Positions 39,392 through 49,704 of a DNA stretch of 62,248 nucleotides are shown piece by piece (within the stretch, counting starts at the first letter, position 1; the number at the start of each line of letters is the position of its first letter). Both the position numbers and the translations under genes were made by a program. This stretch comes from Deltaproteobacteria bacterium (GTDB lineage: Bacteria; Desulfobacterota; GWC2-55-46; DRQE01). The notes under the pieces were generated by a model, which had not been told where the DNA came from, searched no databases, and saw only the letters and a program-made list of their open reading frames with translations. The DNA is taken from assembly GCA_015492245.1 (NCBI GenBank), contig WGFM01000016.1, forward strand, positions 1 through 62,248, written 5' to 3'.

Positions 39392-41695
39392 GTGGATAGA
39401 GTAGCCTTCGAGAACCTGCAGTATCAGAATGTCCTCAAAGAGCTCTCAAGATTTGCCACAACAGAAGAGGGCAGAAGAGGTGCCCTTGCGTTAACACCAC
39501 TTACCTCTTTCGAAAGGATAAAGAGCCTCTTTTCCGAACTCGAAGAGGCAGCCAGAATCATAGATTCCCCCTATAAGCCACAGCTATCAGACATAGAGGA
39601 CATAACCCCCATATTGACTGCCGAGTTGTATGGTGCGGTGTGTCTGGCCCCTGACAGATTCTTAAGGCTTAAGAACACACTTGAGGTTATGGCAGGGCTT
39701 AAGGCTCTTCTGGACGATGGGTTCAGAAGGGAATATCCCACATTCTCAGGGCTCATAGAGGCCATATCTGCCTCGCCACTTCTCTCGGCCCGCCTCGAGG
39801 AGGTCTTCGATGAAGAGGGGTTCATAAAGGATACGGCATCTGCAAGACTTATGGAGATAAGGGAAGAGCTCAAAGAGGGGCGCACAAGGTTACGCACACT
39901 GTTTGAAAGGTTTGTAAAGAAGAGTCCTGTGAAGGACTACCTGCGCGAAGAGGTGCCCTACTCCATCATAGACGACAGGCTTGTCCTCTGTGTCAAGGCC
40001 ACATACTATACACAGGTGAAGGGTGTTATACAGGGTAGATCCTCGACCGAGGCCACCTATTACATAGAACCCTTCGAGGCGGTGGAACTCAACAACAGGG
40101 TATCCATACTCAAGAAAGAGGAGCAGGAGGAGACAGAGAGGATACTCAAGGAGCTCACCACCATGGTGAGAGAAGAAAGAGAGGGGCTTCTTGAGGACAT
40201 GGAGAAGGTGGCCTCCATGGACATTCTCCTTGCAAAGGCCTATCTTATGCGTCATCTCGGTGCCTCCATACCAGCACTTAAAAGGGGTGGTGCCATAAGG
40301 CTTCTGGGGGCAAGACATCCACTGCTCGTTCTGAGAGAGCTTAAGGGAGAACTCGAGGTGGTGGCGGTAGACATACTCTCTGAAGAGGAGGTGCTCATCA
40401 TCTCAGGGGCAAACTCGGGTGGGAAGACCGTGTCCCTTAAGACCCTGGGGTTGAGTGTGCTCATGGCTCAAACCGGGCTTGCCATATGTGCCCGGGAAGA
40501 TAGCGAGCTTGTTGTATTCGAGAAGATATTTATAGACATAGGGGATCGCCAGGACATATCAGAGGATATAAGCACCTTTACGGGCCACCTGCAGAGGCTT
40601 GCGGAAATACTCAGAAAGGCAGACGGCCGCAGCCTTGTCCTTGTGGACGAGATGGGCACAGGCACAGACCCACAGGAAGGTGGTGCCCTTGCCATAGCTG
40701 TGCTCGAAGAGCTCAGGCAAAGAGGTGCAAGAGCTGTTGCAACCACACATATAAACACCATAAAGGCATATGCCCTGAAGGCAGATGGGTTCCAGAACGC
40801 CTCGGTCTTGTTCGACCTAAAGAGCCACACACCCCTTTACAGGCTCAACTATGGGCTGCCTGGTGAGAGCTGTGCCCTCGAGGTGGCATCAAGATTCGGC
40901 ATACCACAAGATGTGATAAAGAGGGCAGAGACACTCATGGACAGGGCAGGAACCATGTTCCTTAAAGCCCTCAAGGAGGTGGAAGAGGAGAAGAGAAGGC
41001 TCGAAGAGTTGAAAAGAGGCCTCGAAGAGACGGAAAGGAGAAAACAGAGGGCACTTGAGAGGCTTCGTGAGGACAGAGACAGGCTTGTGGAAGGGGCAAG
41101 ACAGAGGCTCGAAAGATTTATAGAAAAGACTGAGAAGAGGATGAAGGAGCTTGAAAAGATAGAGAGCAGGACGAAGAGACCCATAAAAGAGGAGCTAAAA
41201 GAGATAAAGAGAGCTGTTACACGCACCCTGGGGGAGGAAAAAATTTATATCCCTCGACAGGGAGATGTGGTTATAATAAAGGGGAGAAGGCTTAAGGGAA
41301 AGGTCTTAAGGGTGGATGCAGAGGAGAAGACCGCCGAACTTTTGCTTGAAAAGGGGCTTAAGCTCACTGTGGAATGCAGAGAGCTCGAAAGGGTTGAGGA
41401 GAAGGCCAGAAGAGAGGATGGCCCCTCTACCACAGTGGCTCTGGCAGAGCCTGTGCCATTGAGGATAAACCTTATCGGGAAAAGGAGTGAGGAGGCCATA
41501 AGGGAGCTCGAAAGGCTCATAGACCAGGCACACATGAAAGGTGTAGAAAAGATAGAGGTAATACACGGTGTAGGCACAGGAAGGCTCAAGAAGGCCATAA
41601 GGGAGTACCTTTCAGAGAACAGCCTTGTCAGGGGCTTCGGCTCACCACCAGTCCACGAAGGTGGTGATGGGGTAACGGTGGTTGAGATAAGATGA
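39392..41695 (+). CDS. mutS2: Endonuclease MutS2
   Basis: A 767-residue MutS2, which acts on branched DNA or on collided ribosomes, depending on the organism. It has the MutS-like ATPase with Walker A ISGANSGGKTVSLKT near residue 340 and VDEMGTGTDPQEG as Walker B, a long coiled coil (about 520-610), and a C-terminal Smr nuclease domain (LRINLIGKRSEEA to the end, with VIHGVGTG). The mismatch-binding domains of MutS are absent, as expected. The start is GTG with no clear ribosome site. The stop overlaps the dnaG start (ATGA). Confidence 0.96.
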   Translation: MDRVAFENLQYQNVLKELSRFATTEEGRRGALALTPLTSFERIKSLFSELEEAARIIDSPYKPQLSDIEDITPILTAELYGAVCLAPDRFLRLKNTLEVMAGLKALLDDGFRREYPTFSGLIEAISASPLLSARLEEVFDEEGFIKDTASARLMEIREELKEGRTRLRTLFERFVKKSPVKDYLREEVPYSIIDDRLVLCVKATYYTQVKGVIQGRSSTEATYYIEPFEAVELNNRVSILKKEEQEETERILKELTTMVREEREGLLEDMEKVASMDILLAKAYLMRHLGASIPALKRGGAIRLLGARHPLLVLRELKGELEVVAVDILSEEEVLIISGANSGGKTVSLKTLGLSVLMAQTGLAICAREDSELVVFEKIFIDIGDRQDISEDISTFTGHLQRLAEILRKADGRSLVLVDEMGTGTDPQEGGALAIAVLEELRQRGARAVATTHINTIKAYALKADGFQNASVLFDLKSHTPLYRLNYGLPGESCALEVASRFGIPQDVIKRAETLMDRAGTMFLKALKEVEEEKRRLEELKRGLEETERRKQRALERLREDRDRLVEGARQRLERFIEKTEKRMKELEKIESRTKRPIKEELKEIKRAVTRTLGEEKIYIPRQGDVVIIKGRRLKGKVLRVDAEEKTAELLLEKGLKLTVECRELERVEEKARREDGPSTTVALAEPVPLRINLIGKRSEEAIRELERLIDQAHMKGVEKIEVIHGVGTGRLKKAIREYLSENSLVRGFGSPPVHEGGDGVTVVEIR

Positions 41696-43425
41696 TACCC
41701 AGAGAGAAGATAGACGAGATAATAGAGCGTGCAAGTATTGTCGAGGTCATCTCCGAGTATCTGCCGCTCAAAAGGCGGGGTGTAAACCATGTGGCACTCT
41801 GCCCTTTTCATGCAGAGAAGACACCGTCTTTCACCGTGAACGAGGAGAAAAGACTCTTCTATTGTTTCGGCTGCCATACAGGAGGAAGCGTTATAACATT
41901 CCTTATGAGGCAGGAAGGGGTTGACTTTACAGAGGCCGTAAGGACGCTGGCAAGAAGATATGGCATAGAGCTCAAGGAATACGGCACAGCCCGGGACAGG
42001 CAAAGAGAGAGCCTCCTCAGGGCACTTGCCCTCTCGGAACATTTCTACCACGAGATGCTCAAGGCCAGAGAGGGCAGGAGGGCAAGGCAGTATCTTAAGG
42101 GCCGTGGCATAGGGGAGGAGGCCATAGAGAGGTTTCGTATCGGCTATGCACCGGCAGGTGCAGAAAGGCTCTGCAGGTATCTTGAAAAGAACGGCATGAG
42201 CCCGACCATCCTTGAAAGAACAGGGTTCATAAAGAAGAAGAACGGAAGGCACTACCCCATATTTGTGAACAGGATAATCTTTCCCATAAGGGATGTGAGG
42301 GGAAGAACCGTGGGATTCGGCGGAAGGGTTATGGATGATGGGGAGCCAAAGTATCTCAACTCTTCTGACTCCGAGCTTTTCAGGAAAGGAAGCATCCTCT
42401 ATGGATTGGGTGAGGCAAAGGAGTCGATAAGAAAGAACAAGAGGGTGTTTGTCGTTGAGGGCTATTTCGATCTCATAACACTCCACATGGCTGGCCTTGA
42501 GGAGACCGTTGCCACCATGGGAACAGCCCTTACGCAGAACCACATAAGAACATTGAGAACCTATACAACCAGCATATACACCCTGTTCGATGGAGATGAG
42601 GCAGGCTGCAGGGCAGCCATAAGAGGGCTCGCCACATTTATCGACGAGGATGTGATACCCAGGGTGGTGCTCATAGACGGCACAGACCCAGATGAGTTTG
42701 TAAGAAAACACGGTGTCCAGAGGCTTCTTGAAAAGGCAGAAAGTGGTATGGAGCTTTTCGAGTTCTTCCTGGCAGAGACAGAGAAGAGATTTCGCCTCGA
42801 TGCAGCAGATGGCAAGGCACAGTACCTTAAAGAGGTTATGCCCTACCTTAAGGCCGTGAAAGACCCTGTAAAGAGGGAACACTATGTATCAGTGGTTGCA
42901 TCAAGGCTTGGGGTAAGCCCCCAGGCCGTATACGATGCCCTGAAGAGTAGAGACGGCAGGAAAAGAGGGCAGGTAGAAAAGGCGCCAGGATACGACCTTA
43001 CAGAGCTCACCATATTGAGGGTGATACTGAAGAGGCCAGAGCTCTACGATAGCAGGGTGGAAGAAGCACTTGGATGTTTCAGAGACCCCCTTCTTAAAGG
43101 GGTTGCAGAGGTGGTAAAAAAAGGTTTTAATGGTATGACCGTAAGAGAGAGCTCGGCCCTTGCAGAACTAACTGACGATGGCAGGATAAAGGCGTTCATA
43201 ACAGAGGCCGTTTTGAGAGAAGAGGATGGCTTCATAGAAGAGCCAGAAAGGATGCTACGCGACTCTGTGGAGAAGATACTCAGAAGGGATATGATGAGGC
43301 CGTCCCTCAACCCCGAGGTGTTGGAGTTTGTAAGGAGGCTTGAAGACAGTGGAAAAGAGGAGATGGCAGAGGAGATACTCAAGAGGCTCGGTATCAACAG
43401 AAAACAGCTGGAGAGAGGGCGTTGA
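41692..43425 (+). CDS. dnaG: DNA primase
   Basis: A 577-residue primase. The N-terminal CHC2 zinc finger uses Cys37, His40, Cys58 and Cys61 (CPFH, CFGC). The Toprim core carries VVEGYFDLI and LFDGDEAG. A C-terminal helical helicase-interacting domain ends it. It overlaps mutS2 by four bases and the sigma gene by four, so it is translated in a coupled group; dnaG followed by a sigma gene is common. Confidence 0.97.
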   Translation: MIPREKIDEIIERASIVEVISEYLPLKRRGVNHVALCPFHAEKTPSFTVNEEKRLFYCFGCHTGGSVITFLMRQEGVDFTEAVRTLARRYGIELKEYGTARDRQRESLLRALALSEHFYHEMLKAREGRRARQYLKGRGIGEEAIERFRIGYAPAGAERLCRYLEKNGMSPTILERTGFIKKKNGRHYPIFVNRIIFPIRDVRGRTVGFGGRVMDDGEPKYLNSSDSELFRKGSILYGLGEAKESIRKNKRVFVVEGYFDLITLHMAGLEETVATMGTALTQNHIRTLRTYTTSIYTLFDGDEAGCRAAIRGLATFIDEDVIPRVVLIDGTDPDEFVRKHGVQRLLEKAESGMELFEFFLAETEKRFRLDAADGKAQYLKEVMPYLKAVKDPVKREHYVSVVASRLGVSPQAVYDALKSRDGRKRGQVEKAPGYDLTELTILRVILKRPELYDSRVEEALGCFRDPLLKGVAEVVKKGFNGMTVRESSALAELTDDGRIKAFITEAVLREEDGFIEEPERMLRDSVEKILRRDMMRPSLNPEVLEFVRRLEDSGKEEMAEEILKRLGINRKQLERGR

Positions 43426-44795
43426 AGAAGAGAGAGCACAGGGTGGACAACCCTATGCCATTGCAGGATATGGCAGGTGAGGAGCAGAGTCCTGTAATGG
43501 TAGAACACAGGGATGTAGACCCTGTAAGGGAATACTTTAGAGAGATTGCGGAAAGCACCCTTCTTACAAGAAGGGAAGAAAGGGAGCTTGCAAAAAAGAT
43601 AGACGAAGGCCGCAAGGCACTTATAAAGGAGTTCCTGAAGACAGAGATGCTCGCAGAGGAGCTCGAGAGCTGTAGCCCCCGCATCTTCCAGGACGACGAC
43701 TACGAGAAAGAAGAGTTGCTCAAGAAGATAGACAGCTTCAGAACACGCTACAGAAAGCTCAAGAGACTGAACGGAGAGATAAGGGATACCTCCCTTGTAA
43801 GGCTTCTTGTCAATATAAGCGCAGGCACAGACCTTCTTGACAGGCTCTCGAAGAGGCTTGCCTTCTATGCAAGAAGATGCCGCACCATAAAGAGAAGGAT
43901 ACGGAAGATAGAGAACAGGGACGACACTGAAAATGGCAAATCCGTAACCAGCCGTAAAAAGGGGCTTGGAGCTCTCAAGAAGGAACTCAGGGAAATCGAG
44001 AGACTTACCGGCACAGGCAAGACCACCATAACGCGCAAACTCAGCACAGTAGAAAAGATAATGAAGGATATAGACGATGCGAAACATACCCTTCTTAAGG
44101 CAAACCTGAGGCTCGTTGTAAGCATTGCACGAAGGTATCTCAACAGGGGCATGCCACTTCTTGACCTTGTGCAGGAAGGAAACATGGGGCTTATAAGGGC
44201 TGTGGAAAAATTCGAGTATAAAAGGGGATACAAGTTCTCCACCTATGCTACATGGTGGATAAAACAGGCCATATCCCGTGCAATATCGGACCAGGCAAGG
44301 CTCATCCGTATACCTGTCCACATGATAGAGACCATGAACAGGATTCAGCGTGTGGCCAGAAGGTTTGTGCAGGAACACGGGCGCTCACCATCTGCCGAAG
44401 AGCTCTCGGAAAGAACAGACATGCCTGCCAGAAGGGTGGAAAAGATACTGGAGATAATGCACCGCCCCCTCTCGCTCGATACCCCTGTAAGCGATGACGA
44501 CAGAACCATACTATGTGATTTCATAGCAGATGAGTCCATCCCCTCGCCTCACGAGGCCACCATAAATACGAAACTTTCAGAATGTATGGACGAGGTTCTA
44601 TCCACCCTTTCAGAGCGCGAGGCAAAGATATTGAGGATGCGTTTCGGAATTGACGACGGCACAGACCACACCCTTGAAGAGGTAGGGCGCCGATTCAATG
44701 TAACACGGGAAAGGATACGACAGATAGAAGAGAAGGCACTCAGAAAGCTGAGGCACCCTGCAAGAAGCAAGATCCTTAAGGTATTCTTCGAATGA
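43422..44795 (+). CDS. Sigma-70-family factor, RpoD-like without region 1.1
   Basis: A 457-residue sigma factor. Region 1.2 begins near DPVREYFREIAES, followed by a non-conserved region of about 150 residues, then region 2 ([27 protein letters not shown]), region 3 and region 4 with helix-turn-helix LEEVGRRFNVTRERIRQIE. There is no acidic region 1.1. A second, longer RpoD-like gene at 50624 has that region, so this one is better seen as a group-2-type factor, although its place after dnaG is typical for rpoD. The TTG at 43422 overlaps dnaG; GTG (43443) or ATG (43455) are alternatives. Confidence 0.9.
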   Translation: MKKREHRVDNPMPLQDMAGEEQSPVMVEHRDVDPVREYFREIAESTLLTRREERELAKKIDEGRKALIKEFLKTEMLAEELESCSPRIFQDDDYEKEELLKKIDSFRTRYRKLKRLNGEIRDTSLVRLLVNISAGTDLLDRLSKRLAFYARRCRTIKRRIRKIENRDDTENGKSVTSRKKGLGALKKELREIERLTGTGKTTITRKLSTVEKIMKDIDDAKHTLLKANLRLVVSIARRYLNRGMPLLDLVQEGNMGLIRAVEKFEYKRGYKFSTYATWWIKQAISRAISDQARLIRIPVHMIETMNRIQRVARRFVQEHGRSPSAEELSERTDMPARRVEKILEIMHRPLSLDTPVSDDDRTILCDFIADESIPSPHEATINTKLSECMDEVLSTLSEREAKILRMRFGIDDGTDHTLEEVGRRFNVTRERIRQIEEKALRKLRHPARSKILKVFFE

Positions 44796-45331
44796 GTGGA
44801 AAGAGAGGGCTTGTGCACATATACACAGGCGATGGCAAGGGCAAGACCAGTGCGGCTCTGGGGCTTACAGTGAGGGCTGTGGGATGGGGGTGGAAGGTGC
44901 TGTTCGTTCAGTTCTTCAAGCGAGAAGATGACCCGTCAGGGGAAAAGAACATATTCAGAAGATACCTCAAGGATGTAGAACTTGTGAGGGGAGACCAGAG
45001 ACACCCCCTGTTCCAGAAAGAAGAGGTGGAAGAAGAAAGGGTCAGGGCCAGTGTGGAATGGCTCTTCCTCCATGCAAAAAGAAGGCTTGAAGAGGAAGGG
45101 TTCGACATGGTGGTCCTTGACGAGATTATGAGTGCCATAAAGGGTGGGTATCTCGAGCTCGAAGAAGTTGTGGGTTTTCTCGAGAAAAGGCCTCTCTCGG
45201 TTGAGGTGGTCCTTACAGGAAGGGATGCCCCTCCAGAGCTTGTAAAGAGGGCAGACTATGTAACCGAGATGCTCAAGATAAAGCACCCCTTCGACGAGGG
45301 CATGAAGGCAAGAAAGGGGGTAGAGTTCTGA
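44792..45331 (+). CDS. cobO: Cob(I)yrinic acid a,c-diamide adenosyltransferase
   Basis: A 179-residue BtuR/CobO-type adenosyltransferase that attaches the 5'-deoxyadenosyl group to corrinoids. The P-loop YTGDGKGKTSAALG (about 11-24) and FDMVVLDEIMSAIKGGYL are conserved. It makes the cofactor needed by nrdJ in this window. It overlaps the sigma gene by four bases and lies 3 bp before the histidine-phosphatase gene. Confidence 0.95.
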   Translation: MSGKRGLVHIYTGDGKGKTSAALGLTVRAVGWGWKVLFVQFFKREDDPSGEKNIFRRYLKDVELVRGDQRHPLFQKEEVEEERVRASVEWLFLHAKRRLEEEGFDMVVLDEIMSAIKGGYLELEEVVGFLEKRPLSVEVVLTGRDAPPELVKRADYVTEMLKIKHPFDEGMKARKGVEF

Positions 45332-45334
45332 AGT

Positions 45335-45970
45335 ATGGAAGTAACAAGGCTCTATCTTATACGCCATGGAAGGGTTGTGGGACATGAAGAGCCTCGCTAC
45401 AACGGACACTACGATGTGGAACTTGGCGAGGAGGGCAGAAGAGAGCTTATGCGGCTTTCAGACTATCTTGGCGGTGTGGAGTTCAGCGCCATCTATTCGA
45501 GTGATCTCAAAAGATCCTGTGAGAGCGCACTCATACTGGCCGAGAGTTGGGGCAAGGAGGTGAGAAAACTTTCATCTTTGAGGGAGATATATCTTGGCAT
45601 GTGGGAAGGACTCACCAGAGACGAGGTGGCAGAGAGGTTTCCATCTGCAGAGGGGTTCACCTTCAGGGACCTTGCAACAAGGGGGGTCGATGGAGGAGAG
45701 ACCCTTCAGGAGCTCAGGGCTCGGGTCATGCCCACAATCATGGATATACTCCGCACTCACCGGGGAGGCAATGTCTGCATGGTTGCCCATGGCGGGGTCA
45801 ACAGGGTCATACTCTGTGAGGCCATGGGTCTCGGTATAGAGAACTTTTTCAGGATAGAGCAGGACTATGGGTGTCTCAACATAATAGATTACTTCTCTGA
45901 CGGGTTCTCCCTTGTAAAGCTCCTTAACGGAGGCCCCAACCATAACATGGGTTCCACCATCATATATTGA
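45335..45970 (+). CDS. Histidine phosphatase, CobC-like (alpha-ribazole phosphatase)
   Basis: A 211-residue phosphatase. The catalytic RHG is at residues 10-12 (YLIRHGRV), NGHYDVELGEEG and IYSSDLKR follow, and the second histidine is in MVAHGGVNR. Next to cobO, a role as alpha-ribazole phosphatase in late cobalamin synthesis is likely. Other broad-range histidine phosphatases look alike, so this part is inference from context. Confidence 0.85.
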   Translation: MEVTRLYLIRHGRVVGHEEPRYNGHYDVELGEEGRRELMRLSDYLGGVEFSAIYSSDLKRSCESALILAESWGKEVRKLSSLREIYLGMWEGLTRDEVAERFPSAEGFTFRDLATRGVDGGETLQELRARVMPTIMDILRTHRGGNVCMVAHGGVNRVILCEAMGLGIENFFRIEQDYGCLNIIDYFSDGFSLVKLLNGGPNHNMGSTIIY

Positions 45971-45974
45971 AACC

Positions 45975-47501
45975 ATGCTTTCACGCATCCTTTCAGCCAC
46001 GATACACGGCATAGACGCCCTGCCCGTAGAGGTAGAGGTCGATAGCTCCAGGGGGCTACCTTCTTTTGCCACAGTGGGACTGCCGGACAACGCCATAAAG
46101 GAGAGCAGGGAGAGGGTGAGGGCAGCCATAAAGAATGCGGGCTATAGTTTTCCCTCTGGCAGGCTCACCGTAAACCTTGCACCAGCAGACCTCAAGAAAG
46201 AGGGCAGTGCCTTTGATTTGCCCATAGCCGTGGGCATACTTGCTGCAGATGGTGTGGTTAAAAGAGATGGCCTCAGGGAATATGTGATGATTGGCGAGCT
46301 CTCCCTCCATGGAGAGGTCAAGCCTGTAAAGGGTGTGCTGCCTGTGGCACTGGCTGTAAGGAAGATGGCAAGGGCTCTCATCGTGCCCGAAGACAACTCC
46401 ACAGAGGCTGCCCTTGTGGACGGCATAGATGTGTTCGGAGTGAGAAATCTCGCAGAGGTGGTAGAGCTTGTAAACGGACAGAGAGATGTTGAGCCAGCAA
46501 GGGTGGATGCCGATGAGTTCTTCAAGGAGACTGCCTCCAAGCTCGATATGGCAGATGTAAGGGGACAGGAGCATGTGAAGAGGGCCATTGAGGTGGTGGC
46601 TGCAGGTGGACACAACCTTCTTCTTGTAGGCCCTCCTGGAGCAGGTAAGACCATGCTTGCAAGAAGGCTTCCCGGGATACTGCCCCCCATGAGCCTTGAG
46701 GAGGCCATAGAGACAACGCGCATACACAGTGTGGCAGGCCTTCTGCCTGAGGGCAGGCCACTTGTTACAGAGAGACCCTTCCGCACACCCCACCATACCA
46801 TATCCGATGCAGGCCTTATCGGTGGCGGACAGATGCCACGCCCGGGAGAGATAAGCCTTGCCCACAACGGTGTGCTATTTCTCGACGAGGTGCTCGAGTT
46901 CAGAAGGAATGTGCTCGATGCCATGCGTCAGCCCCTTGAGGATGGCTCCATTACGGTGGCAAGGGCACAGTTCTCACTGGTATTTCCTGCAAGGTTCATG
47001 CTGGTGTGTGCAACCAACCCGTGCCCCTGTGGCTATCTCGGCGATAGCTCAAGAGAGTGTAGATGCACCCCGCCATTGATACAGCGCTACAGGGCGAAGC
47101 TTTCTGGCCCACTTCTGGACCGCATAGATGTGCACTGCGAGGTGGCAAGGGTGGACTTCAGAGAACTTACGGACAGAGGCGATGTGCGAAGCTCTGGCGA
47201 GATACGGAACAGGGTCATAAGGGCAAGACAGCTCCAGAAGGAGCGCTTTAAAGATAGTCCAACAGGAAATAATGCGATGATGGAAGAGAAGGCTGTGAAA
47301 AGATACTGTAGCCTCGAACCCTCATCGAGCGCACTTGTGGAAAGTGCAATGGAAAGGTTTTCCCTCTCTGCCCGTGCCTACACAAGGATACTCAAGGTGG
47401 CAAGAACCATTGCAGACCTTGAGGAGAGCCCCGATATAAAACCACACCATGTGGCCGAGGCCATTCAATACAGAACCCTTGACAGAAGGGTCGAACTCTG
47501 A
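45975..47501 (+). CDS. comM: YifB/ComM-family Mg-chelatase-like AAA ATPase
   Basis: A 508-residue protein. The N-terminal LonC-like domain (DALPVEVEVDSSRGLPSF) is followed by an AAA+ module with Walker A LVGPPGAGKTMLARRL and a Walker B in VLFLDEVLEF, then a Mg-chelatase C-terminal domain with CNPCPCGY-like cysteines. In naturally competent bacteria ComM helps branch migration during transformation. It lies 4 bp after the phosphatase gene. Confidence 0.95.
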   Translation: MLSRILSATIHGIDALPVEVEVDSSRGLPSFATVGLPDNAIKESRERVRAAIKNAGYSFPSGRLTVNLAPADLKKEGSAFDLPIAVGILAADGVVKRDGLREYVMIGELSLHGEVKPVKGVLPVALAVRKMARALIVPEDNSTEAALVDGIDVFGVRNLAEVVELVNGQRDVEPARVDADEFFKETASKLDMADVRGQEHVKRAIEVVAAGGHNLLLVGPPGAGKTMLARRLPGILPPMSLEEAIETTRIHSVAGLLPEGRPLVTERPFRTPHHTISDAGLIGGGQMPRPGEISLAHNGVLFLDEVLEFRRNVLDAMRQPLEDGSITVARAQFSLVFPARFMLVCATNPCPCGYLGDSSRECRCTPPLIQRYRAKLSGPLLDRIDVHCEVARVDFRELTDRGDVRSSGEIRNRVIRARQLQKERFKDSPTGNNAMMEEKAVKRYCSLEPSSSALVESAMERFSLSARAYTRILKVARTIADLEESPDIKPHHVAEAIQYRTLDRRVEL

Positions 47502-47544
47502 AACAATCTAAAAACCCTTGAGACCGGAACCACAAGAGGTGGCC

Positions 47545-48684
47545 ATGATATATCTCGATAACGCTGCAACCAGTTATCCAAAACCCGAAAGGGTCGTAAG
47601 GAAGGTAGAGTATGTGCTTAAAGAGGTGGGGGGCAACCCTGGAAGAGGTGCTCACAGGCTATCGCTCTACGCAAGTAGAACGGTGTTTTCTGCACGAGAG
47701 AGCCTTGCACGGCTTCTCAAGATAAAGGATGCCTCGCGCATAGCCTTTACGAAGAATGCAACAGAGGGGATAAATACTGTGCTGAAGGGGTTTCTTCGCA
47801 GGGGAGACCATGTGATAGCCACCTCCTTCGAACACAACTCTGTTGCAAGAACCTTGAGAAGTCTCGAACAAGAGGGGGTGTGGGTTACAAAGATAAGGGG
47901 CTCGAAGAGGATAGACCTTGTGGAGCCACAGGATGTTGCAGCAGCCATCACACAGAGGACCAGGCTCGTCTGTTTGGTGCACGCATCGAATGTTATAGGC
48001 ACCATACAGCCTGTGGCAGAGTTGGGGGAGTTTCTCAAGGGAGAAGATATTCCCCTCATGGTAGATGGTGCGCAGACAGTGGGCCTTATAGGTGTGTACC
48101 CCGAGGAGATGAACATAGACATACTCGTTGGCACAGGACACAAGGCCCTCTACGGCCCACAGGGCACAGGTTTTGTATATATAAGGGAGGGGCTCGAGGT
48201 AGACCCCCTTATAGACGGAGGTGCTGCAGAGGGAGACCACCTGTTCGAGATGCCAGAGAGGCTCGAGACAGGCACACTTAATACCCCTGGTATCGGGGGG
48301 CTTGACGAGGGTGTGGAGTTCATCCTTGAGGAAGGGCTTGCAAGGATAAGGCATCATGAGAAAGAGCTTGTGGGATACCTTCTGGAAGAGCTGGGACGCA
48401 TAAGGGGGGTAACGATAGTTGGCCCCATGAATGCTGACCAGAGGGTGTCCCTCGTCTCTTTTACCATGGACGGTGTGGCACCAGAGGAGATGGGAAAACT
48501 CCTCGATGAGAGGTTCTCCATAATGGTGCGCTGTGGGACCCACTGTGCCCCCGATGCCCACAGAACCGTGGGCACCTATCCTGCAGGCTCAATACGGGTA
48601 AGCCCTGGATACTTCAACAGAATACACGATGTGGAAGAATTCGTGAGGGCAGTGGTGTCCATAAGAAAGGAGATCGAGGATTAG
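47545..48684 (+). CDS. Aminotransferase class V, cysteine desulfurase family
   Basis: About 379 residues. IYLDNAATSYPKP opens the protein, and GTGHKALYGPQG has the PLP-binding lysine. A candidate catalytic cysteine sits in VRCGTHCAP. It resembles the EF2568-type class V aminotransferases annotated as cysteine desulfurases, not IscS or SufS proper. No sulfur-cluster scaffold gene is next to it, so the sulfur acceptor is unknown. The ATG at 47545 follows AGAGGTGG; a longer TTG frame (47518) is less likely. Confidence 0.9.
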   Translation: MIYLDNAATSYPKPERVVRKVEYVLKEVGGNPGRGAHRLSLYASRTVFSARESLARLLKIKDASRIAFTKNATEGINTVLKGFLRRGDHVIATSFEHNSVARTLRSLEQEGVWVTKIRGSKRIDLVEPQDVAAAITQRTRLVCLVHASNVIGTIQPVAELGEFLKGEDIPLMVDGAQTVGLIGVYPEEMNIDILVGTGHKALYGPQGTGFVYIREGLEVDPLIDGGAAEGDHLFEMPERLETGTLNTPGIGGLDEGVEFILEEGLARIRHHEKELVGYLLEELGRIRGVTIVGPMNADQRVSLVSFTMDGVAPEEMGKLLDERFSIMVRCGTHCAPDAHRTVGTYPAGSIRVSPGYFNRIHDVEEFVRAVVSIRKEIED

Positions 48685-48688
48685 CTCT

Positions 48689-49696
48689 ATGGTGCTTCTG
48701 GGCATAGAGACATCCTGCGATGATACATCTGCAGCCCTTGTGAGGAATGGAAAAGAGGTTCTTTCCTGTGTGATTGCATCGCAGGACACATTGCATGCTG
48801 AATACGGTGGGGTGGTGCCAGAGCTTGCCTCAAGGAGGCATACAGAGAGTATAGTGCCTGTGGTGGAGAAGGCTCTGAAAGGTGCATCGGTTGAGCTCGA
48901 GGATATAGACGGTGTGGGTGTAACCATGGGGCCCGGGCTTCCCGGCTCACTGCTTGTGGGTATAGCCTTTGCAAAGGCTGTGGCATATGCGACAGGAAAA
49001 CCCCTTGTTGCAGCAAACCATCTGAAGGCACATGTGCATGCCGTGTTCCTCGATGGAGATGATAAAGAAACCCCTGCCTTCCCCTTTGTGGCACTTGTTG
49101 TGTCAGGTGGACACACCAGCCTCTTTCTTGTAAGAGACCACATAGAGTTCCAGCCCCTGGGACACACCCGTGATGATGCGGCTGGTGAGGCCTTCGACAA
49201 GGTGGCAAAACTTCTTGGGCTTGGCTACCCAGGGGGTGTCCTTATAGACAGGCTTGCCAGAAGGGGTAACCCAGGGGCTGTGGAGTTCAAGCGCCCCTAT
49301 ATAGCGAAGGACAACCTTGAGTTCAGCTTCAGCGGGCTCAAGACAGCGGTGCTGAACCATCTTAAAAGACATGGCACTCCCAACACAGAAGACGAACTCA
49401 TGGACATATGCGCAAGTTTCCAGGAGGCCGTGGTGGATGTGCTCACCCAGAAGATACTCTGGGCAACCGAGAAGACAGATGTCAGGGGTGTTGTGGTGTG
49501 TGGAGGCGTGGCATGCAACCTGCGGCTCAGAGAGAGACTCAAAGAAGTGGAGAGAGAAAGGGATATAAAGACATACATCCCAGAGCCCCGCTACTGTAGC
49601 GACAACGGTGCCATGGTGGCAGCATATGCCTACCACCTCTTGAGAGAGAACATGCTGGCCAATATGGATGTAACCGCCATATCCACCATCGAATAA
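48689..49696 (+). CDS. tsaD: tRNA N6-threonylcarbamoyladenosine synthase subunit TsaD
   Basis: A 335-residue ASKHA-fold protein that transfers the threonylcarbamoyl group to A37 of tRNAs reading ANN codons. Motifs: GIETSCDDTSAAL, MGPGLPGSLLVG, the metal ligands in HLKAHVHA, VSGGHTSL and CSDNGAMVA. tsaB, tsaC and tsaE are not in this window. It lies 4 bp after the desulfurase gene and 8 bp before rsmA. Confidence 0.97.
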   Translation: MVLLGIETSCDDTSAALVRNGKEVLSCVIASQDTLHAEYGGVVPELASRRHTESIVPVVEKALKGASVELEDIDGVGVTMGPGLPGSLLVGIAFAKAVAYATGKPLVAANHLKAHVHAVFLDGDDKETPAFPFVALVVSGGHTSLFLVRDHIEFQPLGHTRDDAAGEAFDKVAKLLGLGYPGGVLIDRLARRGNPGAVEFKRPYIAKDNLEFSFSGLKTAVLNHLKRHGTPNTEDELMDICASFQEAVVDVLTQKILWATEKTDVRGVVVCGGVACNLRLRERLKEVERERDIKTYIPEPRYCSDNGAMVAAYAYHLLRENMLANMDVTAISTIE

Positions 49697-49704
49697 CAGG
49701 GAGT

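Noticed and set aside
41245-42882. Long antisense frame of 545 codons across mutS2 and dnaG
   Set aside because: Both plus-strand genes are strongly supported by motifs. The antisense frame has no domain similarity.
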